Source of the DNA: Calothrix sp. PCC 7716
GTDB taxonomy: Bacteria; Cyanobacteriota; Cyanobacteriia; Cyanobacteriales; Nostocaceae
NCBI RefSeq assembly: GCF_019977735.1
Contig: NZ_AP025018.1
Coordinates: 9,490,580-9,554,579, forward strand
Length of the DNA stretch: 64,000 nucleotides
Direction: 5' to 3'
Shown: positions 16,423 through 25,270 of the stretch, piece after piece
How positions within the stretch are numbered: the stretch's first letter is position 1
How the letters are laid out: each line of letters starts with the position of its first letter
Position numbers and translations under genes: made by a program
Notes under the pieces: model-generated
Database searches by the model: none
The model's input: the letters and a program-made list of their open reading frames with translations, nothing else
What the model was told of the DNA's origin: nothing

Positions 16423-19173
16423 ATGATGACTTCCATTGAATTTAAGATTTGGTGTGACTGTCTTAACTTAAACGAGCAGGCACGCCATCAAGTAGAACAA
16501 ATTCGCTTATCAGAGCCATCACGCCATGTAGGTGGGGGTAAAAAGAATGTTTGTGGTCGCTACCCAAGTCAAAAGATGGGAGTAACTATCCAATTTGAAT
16601 CACATCGTAATGAATTAGCCCACATTTATAAACTAGAATATGACGAAGACGTACTTGAATATTACGACCAGCCACCACCTATTTTCTTAGACTACCTTAG
16701 CAAAAATGGGCGAAGAAACTACCACAGTCATACGCCAGATATTTTTGCAATTAGAAAAAACTCTGCTGGTTGGGAAGAGTATAAAACAGAAAAAGAGTTG
16801 CTAAAAAAAATTCAAGAAAGTCCAAATCGTTGGCAGCGAACAGAATCAGGTAAATGGTTTAGCCCTCCTGGGTATGAATACGCCGCTCAGTTTGGTCTTT
16901 ATTATATAGTGAGTTCAGAAGCTGAAATAAGCTCCACATTTTTACGTAACTTTGTTTGGCTATCAGATTATTTTATCGAAAGTGAGGAATTATCGGTTCC
17001 TCCAACAGTAATTGAAGCAATCCATGCTCTTTTAGTAGCTCAACCGGGAATTACATTAGCTGAGGTAATGAACTTAGTTAAAAATGCAAGTGTTGATTAT
17101 TTAAATATATTAATAGCCAAAAATCAAATATATGTTGATATGGAGTCAGCTTTTTTAGGTCAACCCAATGTGGTAAAAGCTTATTTAGATTATGAATCTG
17201 CATTAATTTACAAAAATTTATTTTTAAAAGCTTCTACAACACCTGTTTATAGAAATTTATCTGTAGCCGTAAAAGTTGGAACATATATAGACTGGGACGG
17301 CAGAAAATGGAAAATTATTAACCCAGGCGAGCAATCAATTGGATTACTTGGAGATGATGGAAGTTTTGTAGAACTGTCTTATAATATTTTTTTAGATTTA
17401 ATCAAATCAGAAAAAATAATTGGAATACCCTCAAGCGAAGAATCAAGCATCAACATCGAAATTGAGAAAATACTCAAAAAGGCGAGTAAAGAAGCTTTAC
17501 AAGTAGCTAATAATCGCTTAAAAGATATTGAGAAATTTCTAAATGGTATTGCCTGTACATTACCCACTCGTACACAAAGACGCTGGATAAAAAATTATCA
17601 AACTGCTGAAAAACTTTATGGTAGAGGATTTATCGGACTTATTCCTAAGCATTGGAATAAGGGATGGCGCCGGAAAGGAATTGAAACAGAGGTATTTGAA
17701 CTAATGTTATCAGACATCGAAGAAAATTACAAAAATATTAAGCAACCTTCAATTCGCCATGCATACGAAAATTTTAAACAAAAATGTATTGCCAATGGAC
17801 TCAAAGCCCCATCAAAAGAAACATATAGACAAGCAGTAAGAAAGCAGTCCCAATATCAACTGATTTTAAAGCGTATGGGTAGCCGAGCAGCTTACAAAGA
17901 AGAGCCTTTTCATTGGTATTTATACCGAGAAGAAACACCGATTCACGGAGATCGTCCTTGGGAAATTTGCCATATCGACCACACCGAAGTAGATGTTGAA
18001 CTCGTTAGTTCAATTATGCTTGAGCATGGGAGTTCGGAGTTAAAAGAAAATATAAATATGGGAAAGGCTTGGGCAACGCTGATGATTGATGCTTATTCAC
18101 GCCGGATACTGGCTGTTTATATGAGCTTTGACCCCCCTTCTTACCTTTCTGACATGATGGTTTTGAGAATTTGCGTTTCCAGATACGTCCGACTTCCTCA
18201 AATTATTGTGGTAGACGGTGGACGAGATTTTGATAGCACAGACTTTGAAGTACTCCTTGCTTACTTCAGAATTACTAAAAAGCAAAGACCTCCAGCTAAA
18301 CCTCGTTATGGCTCAGTAATTGAATCTTTTTTTGGAGTAGCAGACAAGGAGTTTTGGCACAATCTAATGGGAAATACCCAAATAATGAAAAACGTTCGTC
18401 AAGTTACAAACTCTGTAAATCCGAAAAATCATGCAATATGGACACTCCCCAGATTGTATGCTTACTTCTGTGAGTATTGCTATACTGTGTATGACATTTG
18501 CCCGCACCCAGCTTTAAGAATGAGTCCCAGCGAAGCTTTCAGTATTGGACATATAAAAGCAGGTAGTCGGGAGCATACTTTTATTAACACAGAAGAGTTT
18601 AACCTGGTAGCGTTGCCATCGCTAACTACTCTTGGTGGTAAAAGAACGATAACAGTTGATGGTGTAAAAATCAACTATCTCTACTACTGGCATCCCTCAT
18701 TTAGCCTAATTCGTAGAAACAAAGTAGATGTAAAATATGACCCATTTGACATTACAGTCGCTTACGCTTACGTACAAGGTGAGTGGGTTCAATGTCAATC
18801 TCGCTACTTGTGGGAATTATCTGGGCACTCAGTACGAGAATTGATGATAGCTGCAGAAGAACTTAGAAAGCTTAACAAACTTCAAAATTATCAGTTTGGT
18901 GATGTCACAGCTAAAAAACTAGTTGCATTCTTTAAGCGTATCGAAATGGAAGAGGGTTTTCTTACACCAGCTTGGCTTCAAGCCAAAAAAGCTGTACAAC
19001 AGCAACGCCTGAAAGATGCAGAACTAAAACAAGTAATTGCATTAGGAGAAGAAAAGTCGCATCCAAAACAACCGATATTACCCACAATAGAAACTAAAGC
19101 ACAACAGATTGAAGAAGTTTTTGCTGCGTCTTCCGTCGTCAACGAAACTTTTGAACCTTTGGAGGAATGGTAA
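16423..19173 (+). CDS. tnsAB: TnsA-TnsB fusion transposase
   Basis: 916 residues. ATG 16423 is chosen because GGAGG lies at 16410-16414. Residues ~55-200 are a TnsA endonuclease domain, with Glu64 (in ESHRNE), Asp106 (HTPDIF) and Glu119-x-Lys121 (EEYKTE) as the catalytic set that cuts the 5' ends. The remainder is a TnsB integrase of the DDE type, with Asp519 (CHIDHTE), Asp598 (VVDGGRDF) and Glu634 (GSVIESFFG), followed by a Mu-type C-terminal domain. Together they excise the element cleanly and insert it, giving a 5-bp duplication. Natural TnsAB fusions are known from cyanobacterial type I-B CRISPR-associated transposons and related Tn7-like elements. The stop overlaps the start of tnsC (TAATG). 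Confidence 0.93.
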   Translation: MMTSIEFKIWCDCLNLNEQARHQVEQIRLSEPSRHVGGGKKNVCGRYPSQKMGVTIQFESHRNELAHIYKLEYDEDVLEYYDQPPPIFLDYLSKNGRRNYHSHTPDIFAIRKNSAGWEEYKTEKELLKKIQESPNRWQRTESGKWFSPPGYEYAAQFGLYYIVSSEAEISSTFLRNFVWLSDYFIESEELSVPPTVIEAIHALLVAQPGITLAEVMNLVKNASVDYLNILIAKNQIYVDMESAFLGQPNVVKAYLDYESALIYKNLFLKASTTPVYRNLSVAVKVGTYIDWDGRKWKIINPGEQSIGLLGDDGSFVELSYNIFLDLIKSEKIIGIPSSEESSINIEIEKILKKASKEALQVANNRLKDIEKFLNGIACTLPTRTQRRWIKNYQTAEKLYGRGFIGLIPKHWNKGWRRKGIETEVFELMLSDIEENYKNIKQPSIRHAYENFKQKCIANGLKAPSKETYRQAVRKQSQYQLILKRMGSRAAYKEEPFHWYLYREETPIHGDRPWEICHIDHTEVDVELVSSIMLEHGSSELKENINMGKAWATLMIDAYSRRILAVYMSFDPPSYLSDMMVLRICVSRYVRLPQIIVVDGGRDFDSTDFEVLLAYFRITKKQRPPAKPRYGSVIESFFGVADKEFWHNLMGNTQIMKNVRQVTNSVNPKNHAIWTLPRLYAYFCEYCYTVYDICPHPALRMSPSEAFSIGHIKAGSREHTFINTEEFNLVALPSLTTLGGKRTITVDGVKINYLYYWHPSFSLIRRNKVDVKYDPFDITVAYAYVQGEWVQCQSRYLWELSGHSVRELMIAAEELRKLNKLQNYQFGDVTAKKLVAFFKRIEMEEGFLTPAWLQAKKAVQQQRLKDAELKQVIALGEEKSHPKQPILPTIETKAQQIEEVFAASSVVNETFEPLEEW

Positions 19174-20369
19174 TGACTAATGAATATGGATTTCCGTCAT
19201 CACTGCTTGAGCAACCACCCCAGCAAAGATTGCTTTATTTTAAAAATCCGAATGTTGCAATTATGCACCAGAAATTGAAAATAGCCTTTGACAGGGTTTT
19301 TCGTACTATTCATGAACCTGGAGGAGCGTCAATAATTCTAGTAATTGGTCCATCAGGTGTTGGAAAATCAACCTTGCTATCACTGCTAAAAAAGAAGATA
19401 TTACTTGAAAGCATACAACAAATGTCTGCTGACCCCGGCTGGATTCCAATTGTTTGTGTTGAAGCACCTGCACCTGGAAAAGGAACTTTTCGCTGGAAAA
19501 ATTTTTACAAAACTATATTATTAGCTGTTGATGAACCAAGCATTGACCAAAAAATTGATTACGAATCAGATGGAATTAGTCGAAATCATCAGGGAAGACT
19601 AATTGTCGGGTTGAAAGCAACAGAGGATTCTTTACGTTTTTCTATGGAAAAAGCCTTAACTAATCGTCATCCTTATACGTTAGCAGTTGATGAATTTCAA
19701 CATATTGGTAAGCTAGCTAGTACAGAACTCTTACAAGCACATATGGACTGTGTGAAATCGGCAGTCAATATAACTAAAGTGCCTTGGACTGGATTTGGTA
19801 CTTATCAATTACTTAACTTTTTAGAGTTAAGTCCACAACTTTCACGACGCACTAAAATTATCCATTTTCCGCGTTATAGTCTAGATTTTGATGAAGATAT
19901 TCATGAATTTAAGCGAGTACTGGAACATCTTCAATTGAAAATGCCACTTGTACAAACTCCGCCTTTGCGGCAGAAATACTGGGAATTTTGCTACGAACGC
20001 AGTATTGGTAATATTGGCACTCTTATTGGTTGGCTGACAGATGCATATGACCTATGTATTTCTGAAAATGCTACGACTCTTACATTTGAGCATCTTCAAG
20101 AAACAGCTAAATCAGCTCGTGAATGTGAGCAAATGGCATCTGAAGCAATTTGGGGGGAAGAAAAACTGATGGATAATAAACATACAAGCAAGAGCTTACG
20201 TACCATCCTTGGTTTTGACAATAGTCAGACTAAAACTCATAAACATGATAAATCCAATAGTAACGAGACTAAAGAACTTAATAATCAAAAACGAAAACAC
20301 AAAATAAAACCATTTCAACGTAATCCCAAACGTGATCAAGTCGGAGGTCGCAAACCAGAAATGTCATAA
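19173..20369 (+). CDS. tnsC: TnsC-type AAA+ ATPase
   Basis: 398 residues. ATG 19173 shares one base with the tnsAB stop and has GGAGG at 19161-19165; an ATG at 19167 is too close to that site. Walker A is GPSGVGKST (Lys65) and Walker B AVDEF (Asp173-Glu174). This regulator forms filaments on target DNA, links the target selector TniQ to the transposase and mediates target immunity in the family. The Lys/Asn-rich tail (last ~50 residues) may contact the transposase. Translationally coupled to tnsAB. Confidence 0.93.
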   Translation: MTNEYGFPSSLLEQPPQQRLLYFKNPNVAIMHQKLKIAFDRVFRTIHEPGGASIILVIGPSGVGKSTLLSLLKKKILLESIQQMSADPGWIPIVCVEAPAPGKGTFRWKNFYKTILLAVDEPSIDQKIDYESDGISRNHQGRLIVGLKATEDSLRFSMEKALTNRHPYTLAVDEFQHIGKLASTELLQAHMDCVKSAVNITKVPWTGFGTYQLLNFLELSPQLSRRTKIIHFPRYSLDFDEDIHEFKRVLEHLQLKMPLVQTPPLRQKYWEFCYERSIGNIGTLIGWLTDAYDLCISENATTLTFEHLQETAKSARECEQMASEAIWGEEKLMDNKHTSKSLRTILGFDNSQTKTHKHDKSNSNETKELNNQKRKHKIKPFQRNPKRDQVGGRKPEMS

Positions 20370-20577
20370 ATCAAATATTAAAATCACTGATTCAAAGGTC
20401 TTAAGTAGCAAGACAGGATTAATGGAAGCAAAATTAGACCCGAAACTTTTATTCAGCCAAAAAACCGTCTGTAAATATTTCTGTCTAGGTACTTATTAAT
20501 TGTTACAATGTACGGCAAAATTCAAATTTAAGTTTCAACAAAGACTTTCAACTCATAATTAATCATGAGATCAAGAT

Positions 20578-22143
20578 ATGAATTTAAAGTTAGAACCGCT
20601 AGAAATATATGATTTAAGTTTGCCAAATATTCCCAAACGTAGTCGTCTATACAACTTAGAACCTATTGGTATTTCAACATCTAATGTAGAGAGTTTAACT
20701 GGTTATATTGCTCGTTTAGCTCAAACACATTGTATCCCTACTGGGCAGTTAATATGTCGCGAATTAATACCAATTTTAAAACCAGAATATGCTTCTAATG
20801 CTATAGATGTATATAAAACTGTTGTTAGTGAACACGAAAGTAGAGCATATAATTGTACAGGTTTGATGGCAAGTAAATTTGTTAATCAATTCCAAACTTT
20901 AACCGGATGCAATCAACTACAATTTCTAACACTATTGATTTTTACAGAAGTTTTGTATCCAAAAGATTTATTCCGATCTTTTAAAGCTTGGTGCCCAGTT
21001 TGTTATCAACAGTGGCAGATGACAGGGCAAGTATTATTTGAGCCTTTAATTTGGTCATTTAAGCAAGTTACTATTTGTCAGCACCATCTCCAATCTTTAC
21101 AAACTAATTGCCCTCATTGTCAAAAAAGTATGTACTTTATAGAATGGAATTCTCGACCTGGATACTGCTCCAAGTGCGGAGAATGGCTTGGAACTCCTTT
21201 AGCGTTAGAAAGTCAAGAACCACCTCTTCATGAAATAGAATGGCAACTTTGGGTAATCAACAATATTGGAAAGTTGATTGCAACAGCTCCGAATTTATCT
21301 TCTGCACCTAAAAGAGAAATAATTGCCAGATCAATCATTGATTATATGAATCAATTAACTTCAGGAAATCAAGCCGCTTTTGCTCAAATTTGTGGAATAT
21401 CTACAGGAGGATTGGGTAAATTGCGTACTGGTAAGTCAATTCCAACATTAACTATAGCATTGCAAATTTGCTCATGTTTAAAAATTGAATTGATAGATTT
21501 ATTAAATGGACAAATTATCTCACTATCTAATGACATAATAGCTACCTTGTTAGCGTCTTATCAACAATCAAAAATTGTCCCAACTAAAGAAAAGTCCATT
21601 AGACAACCTCTGGATTCAGGTAAAATTAAGCAAGAACTATTAAAAGCTTTGAAAGAGTACCCTCCAAAATCTGTAACAGAAATTCGGAAACGCTTGGGAC
21701 TAAAATCTAAGTCAATTTTATATGACTGCTTTTCTGATATTTGTCGTCAAATTTCTTCCAACTATATTTTATACCGTAAACAAGATAAACATCAGCAAAT
21801 AGAAAATGCATTTTCTCAAGTAAATCAAGATGAGTATCCTCCGCCTAGCTTGACAGAAGTTGCTAAAAGAATAGGAATAGGTGCCCGAGCATTATACGAA
21901 CATTTTCCTGAAAAATGCTATGAAATTGCAGCTAAGTATACTAATTATAAACATGAGTCTGGGCTGCAAAGGCAAGAAGAAGTTCGGCAGCAGGTTCGTT
22001 TTGCTGCTTTACAACTCCATAATCAAGGTATGAGACCTACTGCCGCAAAAATTAATAAATTTTTAAATAACCCAGGACGCATGTTAGATAAAACGGCTCA
22101 AACAACATTGTCTGAAATATTACACGAGTTGGGTTACAAATAA
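20578..22143 (+). CDS. tniQ: TniQ/TnsD-family target selector with HTH array
   Basis: 521 residues. The N-terminal TniQ fold carries four zinc ligand pairs: C139-x2-C142, C167-x2-H170, C178-x2-C181 and C197-x2-C200. An XRE-like helix-turn-helix lies at about 265-305 (QAAFAQICGISTGGLGKLRTG). Two related helix-turn-helix units follow (YPPKSVTEIRKRLGL, then YPPPSLTEVAKRIGIG), then a final helical unit. The length is close to Tn7 TnsD (508), which binds a fixed attachment sequence, rather than short TniQ proteins of CRISPR-associated elements. It probably reads DNA sequence at the target. The gap of 208 nt after tnsC suggests its own promoter or RNA leader. Confidence 0.9.
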   Translation: MNLKLEPLEIYDLSLPNIPKRSRLYNLEPIGISTSNVESLTGYIARLAQTHCIPTGQLICRELIPILKPEYASNAIDVYKTVVSEHESRAYNCTGLMASKFVNQFQTLTGCNQLQFLTLLIFTEVLYPKDLFRSFKAWCPVCYQQWQMTGQVLFEPLIWSFKQVTICQHHLQSLQTNCPHCQKSMYFIEWNSRPGYCSKCGEWLGTPLALESQEPPLHEIEWQLWVINNIGKLIATAPNLSSAPKREIIARSIIDYMNQLTSGNQAAFAQICGISTGGLGKLRTGKSIPTLTIALQICSCLKIELIDLLNGQIISLSNDIIATLLASYQQSKIVPTKEKSIRQPLDSGKIKQELLKALKEYPPKSVTEIRKRLGLKSKSILYDCFSDICRQISSNYILYRKQDKHQQIENAFSQVNQDEYPPPSLTEVAKRIGIGARALYEHFPEKCYEIAAKYTNYKHESGLQRQEEVRQQVRFAALQLHNQGMRPTAAKINKFLNNPGRMLDKTAQTTLSEILHELGYK

Positions 22144-22267
22144 AATCTTTTCTGAATTGCTCACATCTATGCATTTTTAAATGTTTAGACCAAGGTCAAT
22201 TTACCATTTAATTTTAGACAAGCATAAGCTGACCATTAGTAAAGACAAGCATTAAATGAGCATTTTG
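22144..22267. other. Right-end region of the Tn7-like element
   Basis: Contains two GACAAGCAT units (22217-22225 and 22243-22251) followed by the terminal GACAACTTATGATTG. This is a close array of likely TnsB-binding sites, as expected for a Tn7-type right end. No gene. Confidence 0.65.
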
Positions 22268-22290
22268 GACAACTTATGATTGTTGTCGCA
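22268..22290 (-). repeat. Right terminal inverted repeat of the Tn7-like element
   Basis: Ends GATTGTTGTCGCA at 22290. It is the reverse complement of the left end with one mismatch and is followed at once by the TTCTT duplication. Confidence 0.9.
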
Positions 22291-22295
22291 TTCTT
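22291..22295. repeat. Target-site duplication, right copy
   Basis: TTCTT, identical to 15928-15932. Removing the element and one copy restores the reading frame of the split gene. Confidence 0.9.
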
Positions 22296-22871
22296 CCTAC
22301 ATATGCAGCAAAGCAAGGATTCGACACTGGGGTCTGCGGGTCGTGCCCGATGAAAATGAGCCAAACTGGAAGTTGCTACGTTCAACTTGGCAACGTTAAT
22401 AACATCTACCGTAAATATATAGCTGGAACCTACCAGAAGCTCGGCACCAAAGAAATAAGCATCATAGAACATTATCGCTATCCGATTAGAATTGGTTCTT
22501 ATGGAGACCCAGCAGCAGTGCCCTTTGATGTATGGGAGCCAATCATTTTGGCATCGAGTAAGTGGACAGGCTATTCTCATTTTTGGTATAAGTGTGATAA
22601 GCGGTGGAAGAAATATTTAATGGCATCAGTACAAACCCCTTCAGAAGCAAAACAAGCTCAAAATCAAGGTTGGAGAACTTTTAGAATTATACCTCCTGAT
22701 GCACCTTTAAGTAATAATGAAGTTCTTTGCCGCAATGCAGAAGATGACAGGACGAAATGTGAAGACTGTTTTTTATGTAACGGTAGTTCATCTAAACCAA
22801 ATATTGCTGATAGAGTTCACGGTCTAAACTGGAAAGTTTCAAATTTTGTAAAATACGTGAATCAACAGTAA
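22296..22871 (+). pseudogene. 3' part of the DUF7227-like gene split by the transposon
   Basis: Reads PTYAAKQGFDTGVCGSCPM, then GSCYVQLG, then VYRKY-like and QGWRTFRI segments, ending with a cysteine group (CEDCFLC). C-G-x-C-P and GSCYV are conserved hallmarks of this family, found in phage and plasmid genomes, function unknown. ATG 22350 could start a shortened 173-residue product, but homology plainly begins upstream of it. It continues the frame of 15783-15932. Confidence 0.85.
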
Positions 22872-23119
22872 ATTGAAGCATATAATAATTAAACGCTTTA
22901 GGACAATTCCTGAAAGCGTTGATTTTTTATTTGGCGCCAATTCCTAAAATTAGTGTTGATTTATTATATTTTGCCAGCGACAAAATTCTAATGCTCGCGG
23001 AGGAGAAATAGCACGTGTAATATTGGCAATGGCACCGTGGCTTAAAGCACGTTATAATTTATCAAAGCTGGCTGAATAAAAGTTTTTTAAAAGTTGTGTA
23101 ATTTTAAAGCAGATTTTCA
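22872..23119. other. Intergenic region
   Basis: No gene seen. It contains AAACGCTTTAGGACAATTCC followed by GAAAGCGTT and a T-rich run (22894-22928), a plausible terminator for the upstream gene, and one GGCGCC at 22935. Confidence 0.4.
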
Positions 23120-23129
23120 GGCTCACGCC
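23120..23129 (+). promoter_or_regulatory. Shared upstream motif GGCTCACGCC, copy 3
   Basis: Exact decamer 43 nt before ATG 23173. Immediately after it, ATTGAAAT and ATTTCAAT (23133-23162) can pair. Confidence 0.45.
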
Positions 23130-23172
23130 GGAATTGAAATTGCATACTTTTGTATTTCAATCACATAGGAAT

Positions 23173-23421
23173 ATGAACATTATCATGATAGAGTTTAGTC
23201 ATTATTGCGCTCAAACTCCAAAATACACATTCAACTCGCGAGTAGCAATGAAAAGTAATTGTGAACCTAGTAAGTGGGCTATTGGTAGAGTTACTGGATT
23301 GCGCCTTGATGATGATAATATATGGAATTACACGATAGTTTTTGATTATCCACTAGGCTATTGCGACGAACTTCCAGAATCTGAGGTAGCAAGTGAGGAA
23401 GAATTTCTATGTTTGAACTAA
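23173..23421 (+). CDS. Small hypothetical protein
   Basis: 82 residues from ATG 23173; ATG 23185 and an upstream TTG at 23134 are alternatives. AGGA at 23167-23170 sits close to the first ATG. The C-terminal half is acidic (WNYTIVFDYPLGYCDELPESEV). Beta-rich and not recognised. Part of the set of small genes with the shared leader motif. Confidence 0.45.
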   Translation: MNIIMIEFSHYCAQTPKYTFNSRVAMKSNCEPSKWAIGRVTGLRLDDDNIWNYTIVFDYPLGYCDELPESEVASEEEFLCLN

Positions 23422-23647
23422 TAAGCTGAAAGGGTTGGTGTCAGCGGTATCCAGAGGTTGTCCCAAAATGTGACAACCTTGCCGTAATTAAATTATTTGT
23501 TCCAACATCGGCGCCATATTATAAACGCTCAAATGCTCAAGTATTTAAGCAGATATGATAGGCGCCGTTTTTATTGACATTAGTAGGTATTAAGCATGTG
23601 TAGTATATATAGGAGACACAAAATATAATAATAATAATCAATTTTTT

Positions 23648-24295
23648 CTATTTGAGATTTGGTACATTAATAAAATTATAGCGGCGAGTGCGACAATAGC
23701 AAGTCAGTAAGATGCTATAGCCATACATGTCAATCTCACCCTGATAGTCAATAGCAGATTGCCCACTAACTATTGAGAATTTCAAAGAATTATCCTCAAT
23801 TTGGTAAATTCCTTGGTAAATAAACTGGTTATGACCTGGATAAAACCATTCTGCCGTTTTTTCAAGAAAATCTTGCTTGCCAGAAAATACATTTGTATCT
23901 ATGACTATCTTATCTTGGTAAAACCTTAAAAGGTAATAATTATTAGATTGGCTACGACTATAGTATAAACCATCAAAACGAATATAATGGCTTTGCTTAA
24001 CATACTTATCTAACGCAGTTTTTATTTCTGATTCTTTTCTGTGCTTCAATAAGTTATAAGCTGCAAAATGAACTTGTTCACAATGGTCGTTAAGTGCTTG
24101 TATCACTAATGTTAGACCCTCTGCATCGTAATTTAAAGCTTCTGATAAAGCAGATATTTTTTCCTCAATTACTTGACTTGCTAACCGTTGTTTGACCCCT
24201 TCTATCCCTCCTAAAACAACAGCATTTGCATGAGGATTATATTGATTTCCCAGAACAGCATCATATACTCTAGGTCGCTTTAACTTGTTTGACAT
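23648..24295 (-). CDS. HEAT-like N-terminal module protein
   Basis: 215 residues. The first ~110 residues (RPRVYDAVLGNQ, AVVLGGIEGVKQRLASQVIEEK, VIQALND, AAYNLLKHR) match a HEAT-like module found at the N-terminus of many cyanobacterial signalling proteins, where it precedes GUN4, WD40 or similar domains. The second half is a beta-rich domain I do not recognise. Convergent-free neighbourhood, single gene on the minus strand. Function unknown, presumably protein-protein contact. Confidence 0.6.
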   Translation of the reverse strand: MSNKLKRPRVYDAVLGNQYNPHANAVVLGGIEGVKQRLASQVIEEKISALSEALNYDAEGLTLVIQALNDHCEQVHFAAYNLLKHRKESEIKTALDKYVKQSHYIRFDGLYYSRSQSNNYYLLRFYQDKIVIDTNVFSGKQDFLEKTAEWFYPGHNQFIYQGIYQIEDNSLKFSIVSGQSAIDYQGEIDMYGYSILLTCYCRTRRYNFINVPNLK

Positions 24296-24435
24296 AAAAC
24301 TATCATAATATCAATTTTTGATTAAATTAATTCTATCCTGCTACCAGTACCACATTATAGGTACTCAAGTATTAGGGAAGCAATTATCCGTCATTAATAG
24401 CAGGCGCCGCTCAAATAAGTTTTTTTCATTCTACA

Positions 24436-24445
24436 GGCTCACGCC
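24436..24445 (+). promoter_or_regulatory. Shared upstream motif GGCTCACGCC, copy 4
   Basis: Exact decamer 38 nt before ATG 24484. Confidence 0.45.
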
Positions 24446-24483
24446 TTGAAGGGTTATGAAACAAATGCAGCGAGGAAAATTGT

Positions 24484-24804
24484 ATGTTTATATCGTGCCG
24501 AACAGAAGATGGAAAAGCGCATTCACTTCAAATCAGTTCGCTTTCAAGTTTGTCTGAGTTTCTAAATTGCTATTTGGTTAACAACTACGACTTACAAATC
24601 AACCAAGCCAAATACCATTTGCAGAAAACAGGGAAATGTGGAAAACGGGATTACCCTAAAATTACTCTTCAAAAAGATGGTTTTGCTCTCCCCACTGAAC
24701 TAACCATAACTCAAGTCTCTGACCTTGAATATTTCCTCGCACAGCATATTGGAAATATTTACTACCTGGAAATAGATAGCAGTGTTTACCAAATATCGAG
24801 ATAG
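24484..24804 (+). CDS. Hypothetical protein
   Basis: 106 residues. ATG 24484 has GAGG about 10 nt upstream. Mixed alpha/beta, no known motif. It carries the shared leader motif and is followed 99 nt later by another small co-directional gene. Confidence 0.5.
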   Translation: MFISCRTEDGKAHSLQISSLSSLSEFLNCYLVNNYDLQINQAKYHLQKTGKCGKRDYPKITLQKDGFALPTELTITQVSDLEYFLAQHIGNIYYLEIDSSVYQISR

Positions 24805-24903
24805 ACGTGTATAAAAATGGCGCCTAATAGCAGGGGAATGAATGCACGATAATCATTCCCTACTTCACAAATGTTAACATTTCATGTAGTCAGGTAAAAT
24901 CAT

Positions 24904-25176
24904 ATGGCAATCGTTATATCACAACCTCAATTTCAAGTATTAACTCATGCACAAACTGGAACTCTCTTCGGAAGAATTTACTTTCCTGCTTTATTTTTAG
25001 CTGAGTTTTCTTGCGATGTAATTCATTGGTTACATCGGCAAGAAATATCATTTGACGAAAAAGACCTTAAAATTTACTCGGATGGGTCTTTCCGCATATA
25101 TTTTAAAGCACAACAATCTCCAGAAACCGAATTCCTTGCCTTGATTGCAATGATTGAAGAGTCTATCGCAGCTTAA
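24904..25176 (+). CDS. Hypothetical protein
   Basis: 90 residues, hydrophobic centre (FPALFLAEFSCDVIHWLH) but not a clear membrane helix. ATG 24904 with AGGTAAAATC just upstream. The leader at 24838-24868 contains an inverted repeat (GGGAATGA/TCATTCCC). Not recognised. Confidence 0.45.
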   Translation: MAIVISQPQFQVLTHAQTGTLFGRIYFPALFLAEFSCDVIHWLHRQEISFDEKDLKIYSDGSFRIYFKAQQSPETEFLALIAMIEESIAA

Positions 25177-25270
25177 TTACAACTATATAGGACGATTGTA
25201 AGCCCTTACGGGCATTCACTTATGATATAAAGCGCACCCGCTACACGCGCGATTTTTGGAGAAATAGAAA

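Larger units (their letters stand above)
15933..22290 (+). mobile_element. Complete minimal Tn7-like transposon (TnsAB-TnsC-TniQ)
   Basis: 6,358 bp bounded by 23-bp inverted ends (22 of 23 match) and flanked by a 5-bp TTCTT duplication. It carries only three genes, tnsAB, tnsC and tniQ, all pointing right, with 490 nt of left-end and 147 nt of right-end non-coding DNA. No cas gene, CRISPR-like repeat array, tnsE or cargo is visible. It has one GGCGCC, far below the surrounding density, so it appears acquired. The insertion splits a DUF7227-like gene whose frame is intact when the element and one TSD copy are removed, so the insertion is probably recent. Confidence 0.92.

Noticed and set aside
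15933-22290. CRISPR-associated transposon with guide RNA
   Set aside because: No cas12k, Cascade genes or spaced repeats are visible inside the borders, and the borders are firmly defined by the target duplication.
22236-22580. Minus-strand frame across the right transposon border
   Set aside because: It crosses the insertion boundary and is antisense to the DUF7227-like frame, which has clear conserved motifs.
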